Shown: piece by piece, positions 1 through 10,880 of the stretch
How the letters are laid out: each line of letters opens with the position of its first letter
Position numbering within the stretch: the stretch's first letter is position 1
NCBI GenBank assembly: GCA_030867875.1
Contig: JAOWCC010000019.1
Span: 105,201,006-105,265,005 of the forward strand
DNA length: 64,000 bases
Origin: Actinernus sp. WN-2022
Taxonomy: Eukaryota; Cnidaria; Anthozoa; Actiniaria; Actinernidae
Direction: 5' to 3'
The notes under the pieces: model-generated
The model's input: only the letters and a program-made list of their open reading frames with translations
Told to the model about the DNA's origin: nothing
Database searches by the model: none
Made by a program: the position numbers and the translations under genes

Positions 1-699
1 CAGACTCTACGCACCACTGGACACCGAGGGTGCGCTCTAAAGGGAGCGAATCGAGGTCTAAATCTAACTGCTTGACACCATCTGCTCTATAGGACTCTGG
101 TATGGCCTTAATGACTTCTTTACTGTTAGCCACAAACTTGTGCAAATTGAATCCTCCATTTCTGCACATCTCTTTCACGTTTTTTATCAGATGCACAGCT
201 TCGGCGACTGACGACACGGACTTAAGACCGTCGTCAACATAGAAATCGTTGCCACAAAATCGGCAGTTGTGGAATCGAATTCTTTCTCGTTGTCGTCGGC
301 GGTAGTTTTAAGCGCGAAGTTGGCGCAGCCAGGAGATGACGTGGCCCCAAACAAATGTACAGTCACTCTGTACTCTTGAGGCTTCTTGCTTGTGTTGCCG
401 TCCTCCCACCAGAGAAAGCGTAGCAGATCTCTGTGCTCCTCGTTTACCCTGACCTGGTGAAACATAGCCTCTATGTCACATGTAAAGGCTATCGGGTGTT
501 GTCTAAACCTGCACAACACACCTGTCAGATTGTTGGTCAAATCTGGGCCTTGAAGTAAGTGCTTGTTCAGCGAATGGTTTTGGTACTCTACAGCACAGTC
601 GAACACTACACGGATTTTATTAGGCTTCTTCGGATGATAAACACCGTGATGTGGAATATACCAGACGTTCTTGCGCACTGCCTCCGATTTCCTTTCCAC
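1..699 (-). pseudogene. BEL/Pao reverse transcriptase, partial, one frameshift
   Basis: Minus-strand residues from 699 carry [37 protein letters not shown] and RFLWW, the fingers and palm of a BEL-type RT, followed by [15 protein letters not shown]. Near 270 the frame changes, and the catalytic YVDD motif follows in the other frame ([11 protein letters not shown]), then LGVQW near position 15. The domain runs out of the window. The frame change between palm motifs would prevent an active enzyme. Confidence 0.8.
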
Positions 700-713
700 T
701 TTCTGACTGTTAG

Positions 714-2444
714 CTATAGTCTTCGAGTCACTTTCTCTGCGTAACCGTTCTCAATGACCTTATTCATGAATGCTACATAATCCGCTCTGTACTTCTCGCC
801 GTTCTTGGAGTCAAATCGTCTTCTTAGCTGATTTAGACGTTGAAGCGCTACTTCATGATTGTTGGGAAGCTCGATGCGTTCTTCTCTAAGCGGCAAGGGA
901 AGTTCATAATGGCCGTCGTCGCACTTGTGGATCCCTTGCTCTGCTATCTGCAAGAACCGTCTGTCTTCTTTAGACAGGCCATATGTCGACTTGCGCTCGG
1001 TGAAATCAAGCTCGAACATTTGCTTGACAGCAAACGAACTAATAACTTCCTTTGTCTTGCTGCTTATGACGAAACTAAGGCTATCTTGAGTTTCCGGGAT
1101 GATCTCGCACGCTACAATGCGATTGCAGGCAGCCACGGTAGGAGTGCTATCGTCTAAAGGGGAGTCCGCCTCGCCAACTGGGCCGACTATGCACCATCCC
1201 AGCAGGGTTCTGACTGCGTAGGGATCTTCGCTCTTTCCCCGGATAACTTCTTTAGGCTTGACGGCTTTCGGGCAGTTGCAACCAATCAACAGGCCGATTT
1301 CAAGGTTCTCCTGATATTCGGGTATCTTGTCTCTTATTCGTTTCAAATGGGGCCACCTGTCCGCTGCCTCTGGGGTGGGGATCTGATCTCGTCTGGATGG
1401 GATGCTGTCTCTCGCGTATGCCTTGGGGAGCTCTACTTCTGCCTTTCTGTCAGGACGCTGCGCCACTAAACCGTCTATTCTAGGCACGGTGATCTCTTCG
1501 CGTCCCAACATGGTACTGAGGTTCAGTCTGGTCTCTACGCTCTGGATGCCGAGATCTCGCAGCACCCTTGTGGTGACGAACGTAGTATCACTGCCGTCAT
1601 CCAGCAGTGCGTACACCTTGACCACATTCTTCGGTTTACCCCTGTGAAACAGGACAACGGGAACTATTCTAGTGTTAGTAATTTTTCCGGAGTCGCCGAC
1701 TGAACTGTGTGTTACGCTAGAGGCGTTCGAGTTCGCAGATTCCGCTGCCGGCGAGTCTGCACGAGGTGCCTTTGTGCTACTGGTGTTTTGACGGGAAAGC
1801 TGCGTGTCGTTGGCGGGCTTGCCACTTGCCTTCCACTTCGGCTTCGAGCCATGTAGGAGGGTGTGGTGGCGTTTTTCGCACTCTTCACATCTTGTTTGTG
1901 ATTGGCATCTGGCGGAGATGTGACCTCTCTTGAAACATCGGAAACAAAGATTCTTAGCTCGAATGAGCTCGCTGCGGTCATCCGGCAAACTCTTAAGGAA
2001 CTTACTACACTTCACGAGAACGTGTTGACCGCCACACGAGGGGCATGGCTGGGACTGCGGCACTGCAGGCTGGTTGACAGGGCTCGACGCACTCTGACTA
2101 CGGTCGGTGGAGGTCACAAACGAACTGGAGTTAGACTTGTTATTGGCTTGGCCGCTTCTTTGGCTATTACGTCCTCTTGAATCTCCTGCTGTCATCCTTC
2201 TTTCTTTCTTCAAGGCATCGGGCGAGAAAACAGGATCGTTGGCCATCTCAGCTTCTTCTTTGACGAACTTCACAAAGTCGCTGAAGGTTACTGTTTTCTT
2301 GGCCTTCACTTGCACATTGTGGGCGTGCCTACACCACTTCACGCCGGAGTATGACGGCAGCTTGGCGCTGCTCTGCAGCAGGGTCTGCGAAGAGTCGAGG
2401 TCACCCATATATCGCATGGTCTTCATTGCCTCAACACAGCGCAA
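714..2444 (-). CDS. BEL/Pao Gag C-terminus, zinc knuckles and aspartic protease (576 aa open)
   Basis: The N-terminal 100 residues finish the Gag domain ([15 protein letters not shown]). A Ser/Asn-rich linker leads to Cys-rich nucleic-acid-binding motifs around residues 135-200, including [27 protein letters not shown] and [14 protein letters not shown]. Around residue 280 lies [13 protein letters not shown], an Asp-x-Gly-Ser active-site motif of the retroviral-type protease family DUF1758. The C-terminal 150 residues ([11 protein letters not shown], then [15 protein letters not shown]) are the linker that precedes reverse transcriptase in BEL elements. The ORF stops just before the RT block, so Pol is in another frame. 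Confidence 0.8.
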   Translation of the reverse strand: MRCVEAMKTMRYMGDLDSSQTLLQSSAKLPSYSGVKWCRHAHNVQVKAKKTVTFSDFVKFVKEEAEMANDPVFSPDALKKERRMTAGDSRGRNSQRSGQANNKSNSSSFVTSTDRSQSASSPVNQPAVPQSQPCPSCGGQHVLVKCSKFLKSLPDDRSELIRAKNLCFRCFKRGHISARCQSQTRCEECEKRHHTLLHGSKPKWKASGKPANDTQLSRQNTSSTKAPRADSPAAESANSNASSVTHSSVGDSGKITNTRIVPVVLFHRGKPKNVVKVYALLDDGSDTTFVTTRVLRDLGIQSVETRLNLSTMLGREEITVPRIDGLVAQRPDRKAEVELPKAYARDSIPSRRDQIPTPEAADRWPHLKRIRDKIPEYQENLEIGLLIGCNCPKAVKPKEVIRGKSEDPYAVRTLLGWCIVGPVGEADSPLDDSTPTVAACNRIVACEIIPETQDSLSFVISSKTKEVISSFAVKQMFELDFTERKSTYGLSKEDRRFLQIAEQGIHKCDDGHYELPLPLREERIELPNNHEVALQRLNQLRRRFDSKNGEKYRADYVAFMNKVIENGYAEKVTRRL

Positions 2445-3795
2445 GAGAAAATCGGAAAATTGCTGTAGACCACTACTCAGTCTCCGTCGTTTATTTGCGG
2501 CCAGTTTTTAAGGTTAGCCTTGTATGCCTCTGCCACATGAACCGGGTTGCCAAAACGCTGGTCCAACAACTTGCGAGCTTCTTGGTATGCGCTGTCAGAG
2601 CTCATGGCTTAAAACCCGGCTTTCACCACATCGTTAGCTTTGCCTCTGGTGTATTTTTCGAGGACATAAAGTCGATCTCTGTCGGACGGGACGTTTGCAG
2701 AAATTATGGAGTCAAAGGTGGTAACAAAGGCTGGATAGTCAAAGGCATCACCGGAGAAAACAGGTGGCTCCTTAACCGGTAGGTGGCTGGCCCTTTGCTG
2801 GTTAATGATTGACGAGCGCAACTCTGTCTGTTTTGACTGTAAGCGGACTATTTCTTGCAAGGCGATATTCATATCTGAATATTGGCTTCGTTGCGCGACA
2901 GGTTCATGCTTCAAAGGCTCTGGAGCAAACGCAGGAAGCTTAGGGACGAAAGAAGGAGCATTTGGATTGATAGAGAAACCTATATCCTGTTTTACAGAGA
3001 CTGTACTTCTCTCTCGGTTGTTCTCCTGTTTAGCGGTTTCGGCATTTGTGTCCGGCACTTTTCACCTCTTTATCACCTAACCTATTTGCTTCATCAAAAA
3101 TTTTCTTTATCGCAATTTCTTCAGCGTTTGCGATAGCGAGCTCCTTTTCTAACTGCATCGCCTGAGTTCATTGTCCCTTTCTAAAAACTCCATTTCCGCC
3201 TTCAACTTCGCAGCCTTAGCTGCTGCCCGACTAAAACTAGAGATAGATGCCTAGAGGAGGACGAGCTAACCTTGGACGTTTCGAACTTTCTAGATCTGTT
3301 ACTTGACCTCTCGGATCGTGCCTGATCGGGCTTGGATCCGTTCACACACTCTAATTCTACCATCGTTGTATTCGCGGTCACGAATGTCAAACCATCGATA
3401 CGAAACCTCTCTCTCGTACTCCGTTTCTAACATTTCGTCGTAGCCTTGTTGCACTTCATTACACTCATCCTTTAGCGCGTCTAACTGATCTCTTTTCGCC
3501 TCTAAAAGTTCTACTTCCGTTTCCGGCGAATCACGCAACACATTAATTCGTTCAATTTGTTCCTTTAATCTCCTAAAGGCTGACCTTCTATTCTTGTATT
3601 TATCTGTAACTGAAACAGCCTTCCCTTATCGGTCATTTTTCTTCTGCGTCCGGAGGTTTTCCAACTTTCGATGGCTGGTTCAATGCCTGTCACGCTCGTC
3701 GGCGGCGCACGTGCTTCAAAGGCGGCGTCGGAAATTGGATCAACAGTGAGGTTTCGAAGGTATGTGAAGTCATCTGGCGCAGTGTCAATACTCAT
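2445..3795 (-). pseudogene. BEL/Pao Gag region (DUF1759-like), frameshifted
   Basis: Three open blocks (3565-3795, 3299-3541, 2609-3058) and a short open stretch to about 2480 make up a broken Gag. The first begins with MSIDTAPDD. The second is acidic and basic with coiled-coil character. The third carries LPVKEPPVFSGDAFDYPAF, typical of the Pao/BEL Gag domain DUF1759, which forms the particle. The following segment (AYQEARKLLDQRFGNP) continues the same domain before a stop at about 2480. Family identity is from pattern recognition; the breaks are seen directly. Confidence 0.7.
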
Positions 3796-3872
3796 TGTTG
3801 TCCACGAATACGAATAACTTAAAACACTCTCAGCAGTTCTAGTCAGGCTTCAACGAAAGTCAGTTCATAACC

Positions 3873-4326
3873 AATGGCTGACGATATTTTACTGTAGCTT
3901 GCAGCGACTTGTCAAGAAGTTTAGGCAAACAAACTAGCACTTCAGGGCGTGTCGCGGCAGGTATTAGGGACTATTTTACGGATCTTTTCAGAGTTCGTAG
4001 CGAGCAAACCACGGAAAACCAGATTTATTGCTAGACTTTCTGATCGAGTATCGAGTGATCGTAAACTGAAATAAACACAATAACGAATCTCTAAATAACT
4101 ATACATACAATAGAGCAACCAGCAATCACATGCGTAAAAACTACTGTTTGGCTAACAATAATAGTACATGACATTTGATAGAATATATAACGCTAAATAC
4201 AATCCATGAACCGTAATCAATAATCGTAGCTAACTCACGTTGATAATCCTTTAGCATAATGTACTTTAGCTTAAATGGTCGCTAACTTTGCGTAACATTC
4301 GTGGATCCAAGAGTCGGTTTTGGACA
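3873..4326 (-). repeat. Possible 5' LTR and leader of the BEL element
   Basis: On the minus strand this stretch starts TGTCCAAAACCGACTC and ends near ...CGTCAGCCA, upstream of the first Gag codon at 3795. TG...CA ends and AT-rich content fit an LTR. The partner LTR is not in the window, so the boundary is a guess. It holds no ORF. Confidence 0.3.
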
Positions 4327-4331
4327 CATAA

Positions 4332-4787
4332 ATGATATTAAAAAACTCGTCGACTAGCGTACGAGGGATAGACTGGTCAACGCTCGATCTCCATCATGCT
4401 GTACCTGCGCATGCGCACGACCGTACTCTCTTGGATATCACCGATAAGTATGGCCTCACGCAACACGTAAAGTCGCCAACTAGACCTTTATCTGGCCGGA
4501 CACTCGACCTTGTTTTTTCCTCGAACCCCAATATCATCCAAGCCTGCCATGTAACTTCCGGTATAAGCGACCATGATGCCATCCTTTTTGAAGTCGACGC
4601 GTCGCCGAAGTTCACCCCAAAGCCTCCTCGTAAAATATACCAATTCCATAAAGCTGATTACTCTGGCCTAAAGTTTCACCTGTCCTCCTTTGCACAGCGG
4701 TATCTCTCGTCGGGACCAGAAAGCCGTACAGTCGAAGCCAACTGGAACATACATTGTAATAGCAGAGAATATCAAGGAGGCAACTGA
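4332..4787 (+). pseudogene. LINE-A endonuclease C-terminus
   Basis: The protein contains RTLLDITDKYGLTQHV, TLDLVFSSNP and SGISDHDAILFEVD. These match the C-terminal endonuclease signature of LINEs, where SDH carries the catalytic Asp-His pair. The N-terminal catalytic half is missing. The frame is lost at about 4740, where the linker continues in the frame of the following RT ORF, so one indel separates the two. Confidence 0.8.
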
Positions 4788-6762
4788 TAAATACATCCCT
4801 CACAGGATTTCAAAGCCAAAACGGCACCTCCCTTGGGTTAGTCCAGCTATAAAGCGGTTGATGAATAGGCGTGATCGGGCTTATAAGAGGGCCAAACGTA
4901 CTGGCAGCATCCAGCACTTGAACAGTTATAAGCGACTACGCAACAGCACAATCAAACGTGTGCGTGAAATACACAATAGGTACTTAAACGAGGTAATGGG
5001 TAGTATCACACCGAATTCTGCCCCCGCCTCCAGCACCGTCAACGGCGTCAAGCGGGCATGGTCATATCTCAAGCTGCTACGCTCTGAATCCATTGGAATT
5101 CCCACTTTGTTCTGGAACAATCGAGTATGTGTATCAAATATTTCAAAAGCTGAAGCCCTACGTGAACAATACGAAAGTGTATTCACAAATGAAGATCTGG
5201 AAAACATACCACTAGTGGATAATAACTCTCCTTTTAGTACCATTTCAGATGTGCTTTTCTCTGCGAACGGCATCAAGAAACAACTAGAAAACATCCAACC
5301 TGACAAAGCCTGTGGGCCGGACATGATACTAGCCAGAGTCCTAAGGGAGGCCGCTACAGAATTAGCACCCATCTTGGCCTCGTTATTCCAGCAGTCATAC
5401 AATACTGGGTCACTGCCGTCTACTTTGAAGGATGCTAACATATCTGCAATTTTCAAAAAGGGCCCCCGAGCTAACCCCATGAACTACAGACCTGTATCTT
5501 TAACATCCCTGACCTCAAAAGTAATGGAACACATAGTGTGCAGCCAGCTGACAAGTCACCTTTCAGCAAACGCTATTATCTCACCACACCAGCACGGCTT
5601 CCAACGTGGACTCTCGTGTGAGACCCAACTGATCTCGGTCATCCACGAGTGGTCGAAAGTACTGAATGAACACGGCCAGGTAGATGTCATATTTCTCGAC
5701 TTTGCAAAGGCGTTCGATTCAGTCCCACATGAGAGACTTTTACTGAAGGCCCGATATTACGGTATCCGCGGCAAGACCCATACCTGGCTTCGCAACTTCT
5801 TAACCGGGCGGAGACAGCGCGTCGTTGTGAACGGGTCGTCATCTAAATGGTCGACCGTGTCATCTGGCGTTCCCCAGAGTACAGTACTAGGTCCTATCAT
5901 GTTTCTCCTGTACATAAATGATCTTCCCTCAGGCATCTCTTCTAACGTGAAGCTGTTTGCGGACGATAGTGTAATATTTCGCCAAATCCACTCTGGTGCC
6001 GATCATTACACCCTGCAGCAGGACCTTCACCACCTCGAACAGTGGGCCTCCGCTTGGCAGATGAATTTCGCTCCACACAAATGCTACGCAATGTCTATCA
6101 CACTGAAAAAACATCCCTCCACACACAGATACTCCCTCTGCAACTCGTGCCTCGAAAGTGTTACCTATCAAAAATACCTGGGTGTCTACATCACTAATTC
6201 CCTTGACTGGTCTAAACAATCTGCGGAGGTGAGAAAGAAAGCTAACAGAATACTTAGTGTCTTACAGCGGAACCTCTCGTGCTGCAGCAGAGCCGTAAAA
6301 CAGCGCGCATACGTCAGCCTTGTGCGCCCTATCGCCGGGTACGCTACGGTGGCCTGGTCGCCACACCACCAAAAGGACATCAGAGCCATCGAGTCCATCC
6401 AGCGACGGGCCGCGCGTTTTACATGTTGTGACTATGCTCGCACCAGCAGTGTATCATCAATGCTAAACGAGCTTAGCTGGCAATCGCTTCAGTCACGCAG
6501 AAATATTGCAGACCTTACTATGTTCTACAAGATTAATTACGGTCTAGTGAACATCACATTTCCCTACGCTATTCAACTTAGCACTTATACTCGCACAAGA
6601 GCTATGCACGAATATAAGTTCGAACACCCGCTCGCTACTATAAACGCATTCAAGTACTCGTTTTTTGTCAGATCGATTCCACCATGGAATTCCTTACCAC
6701 ACAACATTATTAATGCTACATCTTTGAATAGCTTCCAAACTGGCGTATCCATGTATGTGTAA
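4690..6762 (+). CDS. LINE-A reverse transcriptase ORF (690 aa open)
   Basis: After a basic linker, the RT domain begins with QPDKACGPDMI and continues with AIFKKGPRANPMNYRPVS, HQHGFQRGLSCETQL, VIFLDFAKAFDSV, SGVPQSTVLGPIMFLLYI and the catalytic FADD box (KLFADDSVIF). The thumb and C-terminal LINE region follow (YQKYLGVYITNSLDWSKQ, PIAGYATVAWSPH, IQRRAARF, PPWNSLP). The ORF is open from linker to stop. The upstream ATG at 4690 lies in a shadow frame of the endonuclease; real homology starts near 4740. Nuclear enzyme of target-primed reverse transcription by family knowledge. Confidence 0.9.
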   Translation: MHSGISRRDQKAVQSKPTGTYIVIAENIKEATDKYIPHRISKPKRHLPWVSPAIKRLMNRRDRAYKRAKRTGSIQHLNSYKRLRNSTIKRVREIHNRYLNEVMGSITPNSAPASSTVNGVKRAWSYLKLLRSESIGIPTLFWNNRVCVSNISKAEALREQYESVFTNEDLENIPLVDNNSPFSTISDVLFSANGIKKQLENIQPDKACGPDMILARVLREAATELAPILASLFQQSYNTGSLPSTLKDANISAIFKKGPRANPMNYRPVSLTSLTSKVMEHIVCSQLTSHLSANAIISPHQHGFQRGLSCETQLISVIHEWSKVLNEHGQVDVIFLDFAKAFDSVPHERLLLKARYYGIRGKTHTWLRNFLTGRRQRVVVNGSSSKWSTVSSGVPQSTVLGPIMFLLYINDLPSGISSNVKLFADDSVIFRQIHSGADHYTLQQDLHHLEQWASAWQMNFAPHKCYAMSITLKKHPSTHRYSLCNSCLESVTYQKYLGVYITNSLDWSKQSAEVRKKANRILSVLQRNLSCCSRAVKQRAYVSLVRPIAGYATVAWSPHHQKDIRAIESIQRRAARFTCCDYARTSSVSSMLNELSWQSLQSRRNIADLTMFYKINYGLVNITFPYAIQLSTYTRTRAMHEYKFEHPLATINAFKYSFFVRSIPPWNSLPHNIINATSLNSFQTGVSMYV

Positions 6763-6891
6763 TCTCAACCAATTAATATTGGCTGCGGTCGCGCTCGCGC
6801 TGTGGTGGCGGCGAAGCTGTTGGCATATGTCGTTATGGCGGTTGGTCGCGTGCTTTAGTGCTCCACCAAAACTACGACGCTAAGTGCCAAT

Positions 6892-7653
6892 ATGGCTACA
6901 TTAGCAGAGATAAAAGAGCTCCTAAGGAAGGAAACTGGTCCTATAAATGCTAAGCTTGATAACTTATCATCTAATTCCGAAGAACTCAACAAAGCGATTA
7001 GTTTTCTATCTGACAAGTACGATGACCTTCTCGCTCAAGTGAAGTTAACAAACGAGAAGTTATCTCATCATACACAAAGCATCAATGCTGTGAAGGAGGA
7101 TCTAGGTAAAGTGAAGAAGTGTGCTGTAAACGCTATGTCCCAAGTTGAAGAACTCGCCCAATACATGCGTAGGGATTGTCTGGAAATTTCAGGTATTGAG
7201 CCTACTAGTGCGTGCACGTGTGAGAATATCATCAACTCCATCGGAAAAGCGATTGACGTCCCTATTACAAAGGAAGACATATCCATTACTCATCCAATCC
7301 CTTCGTACAAAGCTGGGGCACCTCCAAAGATAATCGTAAAATTTACCAGGAGGGATACGCGAAATAGATTCTATGGGAATCGAAGAAAGTTGGTCAACAA
7401 GAAAGCTAACGATCTACCCGATCTTGATTTGGCGTCCACAGAAAGTATATATATCTCCGAGTCTTTGACGCCCTACAAAAAACAACTCTTCGGCGAAGTG
7501 AACAAGCTAAAAAAGAGACTGAAATGGAAGTACATATGGACCCAAAATGGGAGAATCTTCCTCAAAGCAGGCGAGAATGCTACGACCCATAGCTTTGACA
7601 CAGCGGAAGACCTCTCCAAATTCAAAAGCGAGTTTGAGCCCCACCACAGCTAG
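6892..7653 (+). CDS. LINE-B ORF1 protein, L1-type coiled-coil RNA-binding protein
   Basis: The 253-residue protein has an N-terminal coiled coil (about residues 1-90, heptad-like EELNKAISFLSDKYDDLLA), followed by LEISGIEPT near residue 100 and PPKIIVKFTRRDTRNRFYG near residue 145. The latter resembles the RRM-like domain of L1 ORF1 proteins and ends with a basic C-terminal domain (YKKQLFGEVNKLKKRLKWKY, IFLKAGE). Such proteins bind and chaperone element RNA. The reading frame is intact. The start ATG is preceded by CCAAT-rich leader sequence and is the first in frame. Confidence 0.8.
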   Translation: MATLAEIKELLRKETGPINAKLDNLSSNSEELNKAISFLSDKYDDLLAQVKLTNEKLSHHTQSINAVKEDLGKVKKCAVNAMSQVEELAQYMRRDCLEISGIEPTSACTCENIINSIGKAIDVPITKEDISITHPIPSYKAGAPPKIIVKFTRRDTRNRFYGNRRKLVNKKANDLPDLDLASTESIYISESLTPYKKQLFGEVNKLKKRLKWKYIWTQNGRIFLKAGENATTHSFDTAEDLSKFKSEFEPHHS

Positions 7654-7819
7654 ACCTTCCAACTCACTTTCTCCCTGCCGCCATGGACGTGAAAGAAAGA
7701 AGATATCTAAGCCTGTTCGTTATATTACAAGTAAGATCGTTCTTAGAATTAGTGCTGCAGTATCTTCTATACGATATTTAGTTGTTACTTAAATCTGACT
7801 GGCGTATAATATCACTAGT

Positions 7820-8206
7820 TTGAATGAGCTTCCATTTTACGACTTAAATCTAGACGAGTTCCTTAGGGAAACGGGATCGTGGGTTCACTCATCTTCTAGT
7901 CGATTACTAGACGAAAAAGATCTTTTCAAGGATGCCATTGAATCGCCAAATAAAGATGCCGATTCTTATGAGAATTACATCGAATCTAAGTATTGCTCAG
8001 TAAAGAAAACTGGCATGCACTTCGATAAGGCTAATCAGCAAAATGGATTCTCCATTTTGCACTGCAATATGCGTAGTTTAAGTAAAAACGTTTCCCTCTT
8101 ACAAGATATTCTCCTCACTGTGAAAGAAACTCCGACCGTAATCGCTATTTCCGAAACAAAATTAAACGAACACAGCCGACTGAACATAAATATCCCTGGA
8201 CCCAAC
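7820..8206 (+). pseudogene. LINE-B ORF2 start: endonuclease N-terminus
   Basis: From ATG 7820 an acidic linker leads to FSILHCNMRSLSKN and PTVIAISETKL, the N-terminal LINE endonuclease motifs with the catalytic Asn and Glu. The match ends at NINIPG near 8206; the next codons already belong to the RT domain in another frame. The stop of this frame is at 8254. Confidence 0.8.
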
Positions 8207-8228
8207 AAACTTTCGCCCTATTTCTACC

Positions 8229-9164
8229 TTGTCGGCTTTAACGCAAATCTTTGAAAAGCTTGTATATAAGCAACTCATTAATTACATTGAAAAACATGAT
8301 ATTCTTTTCCAATGTCAATTTGGATTTAGGAAAGGTCACTCAACAGCACAAGCTGTTAGTGAAATTGCGGATAGTCTACGAAAAGCAATAGACAATAATT
8401 TATACACTTGTGGGGTATTTTTAGACTTTTCGAAAGCTTTCGACACTGTAAACCACCAAATACTACTGAAGAAATTAGAATCGTACGGAATTAGAGGGAT
8501 TCCCTTGAAATGGTTTGCAAGTTATCTTGCAAACAGACAACAATATGTAGCTATAGGGCACACAGAGTCACCAAAGCAAGTGATGATTTGTGGAATTCCA
8601 CAAGGTAGTACATTAGGACCCTTACTATTCTTAATTTACATCAATGATCTACCCAACTGCTCGGAGATCCTGACTTTTAGAATATTTGCAGATGACACAA
8701 ATCTCTTTGCCTCAGCTCGTGACCTTAAAAGCCTCGAAACGTTAGTTAATTCTGAATTGGAAAAAATCAAGGAATGGTGCGATGTAAACAAACTTTCTAT
8801 TAATTTTACAAAAACAAATTACATGGTAATAAAATCTTCCAGAAAAAGAGATGGAAATATAGAAATCAAGTTAAAGAACACAGATGGATCGTGCCACGTA
8901 TTAGAGAAAAAAGATCATATAAAATATCTCGGTGTTATGATCGACGATTCGCTATCTTGGAAATATCACATTTCCTACATTTGCTCTCGTATTTCACGGA
9001 ATATTGGCATCGTTTCAAAACTAAGGCACTATCTCTCTATTCATCAACTTAAACAAATTTACTATAACCTTATCTACCCCTATCTATCATATGCTGTAAT
9101 AGCTTGGGGAAGTGCTTACAAAACGCATTTACAAAATTACAATCTAAGCAAAATAAGGTCCTAA
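8229..9164 (+). pseudogene. LINE-B reverse transcriptase domain
   Basis: Homology begins just before the ATG, where about 8207-8228 encodes the RPIS motif. It continues with LSALTQIFEKLVYKQL, CQFGFRKGHSTAQA, GVFLDFSKAFDTVNHQ, CGIPQGSTLGPLLFLIYI, FADDTNLFA and HIKYLGVMIDDSLSWKYH. RT fingers upstream of RPIS are missing. The frame is lost at about 9150 and continues in the next entry. Confidence 0.85.
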
Positions 9165-9556
9165 GATTAATGTTTTTTACAGTAACGTCTGGACCCAATA
9201 CTGAAAGCGCTCTCCCTCTCCTAAACCTATTAGACATTCTAACTGTAAATAATGTTTACCGCCTCCACGCCCTCAAATTTACGCATTTGTGGCATAAAGG
9301 GCTTTTGCCAAGCCTATTTGATGATCTTTTCCAATATGCCAGTGACCGGCATACATACAACACAAGGTATGCATCCAAACAAAATTTATGTAAACCACGT
9401 GTTCGTACAAATACTGGAAAACAAATGTTTTCCTACCAGGCAATTGATCTTTGGCACGAGATACCTCACCATCTGAAAGACCTCAGTACATTTTTCTTTA
9501 CCAAAGAAATAAAACATTATTTACTGTCAGAACAACGCCCAAAGAAACTTAAATAG
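9104..9556 (+). pseudogene. LINE-B ORF2 C-terminus
   Basis: Continues the RT ORF after one frameshift: QSKQNKVLRLMF, HALKFTHLWHKGLLP, and the C-terminal LINE signature QAIDLWHEIPHHLKDL. It ends at an in-frame stop at 9556, followed by a 3' UTR of about 280 bases. Confidence 0.75.
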
Positions 9557-9677
9557 ATACGTTCTTCATTTTTAAAAGTCATTAGTTACCTTTACACTAA
9601 ACATTACTTATTAGTCCCAGTTCCTCTTCCTTGCTGCTTCTTTTATATATAAAAAAACAACAAACTTTAGATAGCTA

Positions 9678-9720
9678 CTAGGGGCTAACTCGAAAACCTC
9701 ACGGTTCCCTTAGCCTCTAG
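9678..9720 (+). other. Two-stem hairpin in LINE-B 3' UTR
   Basis: An 11-bp outer stem (CTAGGGGCTAA with TTAGCCTCTAG, one G-U) encloses CTCGAA and an inner stem AACC-TCAC-GGTT. The same plan occurs at 19086-19126 and 61486-61526 with different stem sequence. In the UnaL2/L2 type of LINE such 3' stem-loops are what the reverse transcriptase recognises. Confidence 0.65.
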
Positions 9721-9820
9721 GCTCAAACAAACATTCTATTTTCCTTTGTCTTGTCCTTTTATAACTTATAATGTATTTTATATCATTCTTGTAATTTATA
9801 GTGTGAGCCAATAAAAGATT

Positions 9821-9837
9821 GTTGTTGTTGTTGTTGT
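9821..9837 (+). repeat. (GTT)n 3' tail of LINE-B
   Basis: Short GTT tandem repeat directly after AATAAAAGATT closes the element; short tandem tails are usual for this LINE group. Confidence 0.7.
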
Positions 9838-10403
9838 CATCGGAGCCCCTTATCGATTGATAGCTGCACCGTCACTGGAGACGCCTGTGTGGCGGCAGTC
9901 ATTATCTCTTTATATGTAAGCTCATGCTGTTGTTTACCAGCTGATGAATTATTATTATAATAGGTTATTTTTATCCTTTTGCCGCCATTTGCACTCTGAT
10001 TATTAGTCATTGAACATTGAACATTGCACTTCACCATGCACTATAATACTTTAACTTATTATCACTTATTGCACCGTAACCTCAGTACTTGCACGACCGC
10101 TGACAATTTCATTGCCAGATTAGCTCCACCGCTACCAGGCAATTATCATATTTAAAGATAAAGATGTACAACAATAATTATATGTGCTTAAGCCTATTGT
10201 AAAAAGAGTACTTACATATCGGTCCCGCTTGCCAGAGGTTGCGTTCTTGCACAAACTTTTAAGAATCCAATTGTACTCCGATAACCCAACTAAACAACTG
10301 GCTAAAAGGACGCTAAACTCGTGCCTTTATACGCGCATCGTGACGCTGAAAGGTCCGATTACAAAAAACAAATAAACAAAACTAATCAAATTAGGGGCCT
10401 TTA
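9838..10403. other. Non-coding, nothing recognised
   Basis: AT-rich sequence without convincing exon, RNA gene or repeat structure. Short ORFs here lack recognisable domains. Confidence 0.4.
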
Positions 10404-10556
10404 CACTTCTTTTTCTCCTTTCTCAGTTTTATTTTTATTCTTTTCCTCTATTTTAAGCTATTAGCGCCGCCTCTACGCTACTATAAAATCGAGCTCTAAT
10501 AGCTTAAAATAGAGGAAACGAATAAAAATAAAACTGAGAAAGGAGAAAAAGAAGTA
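10404..10556. repeat. Foldback element, arms about 61 bp
   Basis: Arms 10404-10464 and 10496-10556 are near-perfect inverted copies (CTTCTTTTTCTCCTTTCTC and its complement). The arm sequence, including AAGCTATTAG, recurs beside the tRNA-like sequences in the arms of the long-TIR element at 30.5 and 36.1 kb, so the two are related families. Confidence 0.75.
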
Positions 10557-10880
10557 ACAATTTGTTTTAGTGCATGGTGTAGACTAGAACTCCGGTAGGG
10601 GACGGTCTACTGTTTGTCGCCTCGTTGCAGGCGAGATCGAACTAAACATCCGCGAAACTCGAAAACTGCAAACTACGTGGCATTTTTCTCCCGTTAAAGT
10701 AAACCAGTGAAAGGGAAGCTGAGTGTGGTGAAGGACCTGTGTTTGGGCAACCGTTATTTGAAGGAATTTTGGCGATGTACGGGATTTTTGTGGGAATTCG
10801 AGGCGATTTTCTGCAGCTGATCGGCGTACGGTAATTGTACAGTTTGCTACCTTCCCAATAATTATACTAAGGGAAGGAAA

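Larger units (their letters stand above)
1..4326 (-). mobile_element. BEL/Pao-type LTR retrotransposon, 5' half, cut by window edge
   Basis: Read on the minus strand, the order is Gag, zinc knuckles, aspartic protease, reverse transcriptase, which is the order of BEL/Pao elements. The RNase H and integrase parts would lie left of position 1. Several frame breaks separate the coding blocks (near 3550, 3300, 3060, 2470, 700 and 270), so this copy is inactive. The stretch 3873-4326 could be its 5' LTR, but the second LTR is outside the window. A plus-strand LINE begins directly beside it. Confidence 0.85.
4332..6762 (+). mobile_element. LINE-A: 5'-truncated non-LTR retrotransposon
   Basis: A plus-strand non-LTR element with the C-terminal half of an apurinic-like endonuclease followed by a nearly intact reverse transcriptase. 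It is 5'-truncated at about 4330, beside the BEL element, and its coding end at 6762 is followed within about 20 bases by the GC-rich 5' leader of the next LINE. No 3' tail was found, so LINE-B may have landed in or at its 3' end. Confidence 0.85.
6783..9838 (+). mobile_element. LINE-B: two-ORF non-LTR retrotransposon with internal deletion
   Basis: A GC-rich leader (6783-6890) is followed by ORF1 (6892-7653), an ORF2 that starts with endonuclease and jumps to reverse transcriptase at about 8207, a 3' UTR with a two-stem hairpin (9678-9720) and a terminal (GTT)n tail at 9821-9837. Both ends look complete. The copy is dead because about half of the endonuclease and the N-terminal RT region are deleted and a frameshift lies near 9150. 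Confidence 0.85.

Noticed and set aside
1902..2511. Plus-strand ORFs over the BEL element
   Set aside because: Shadows of the Gag and protease frame on the minus strand.
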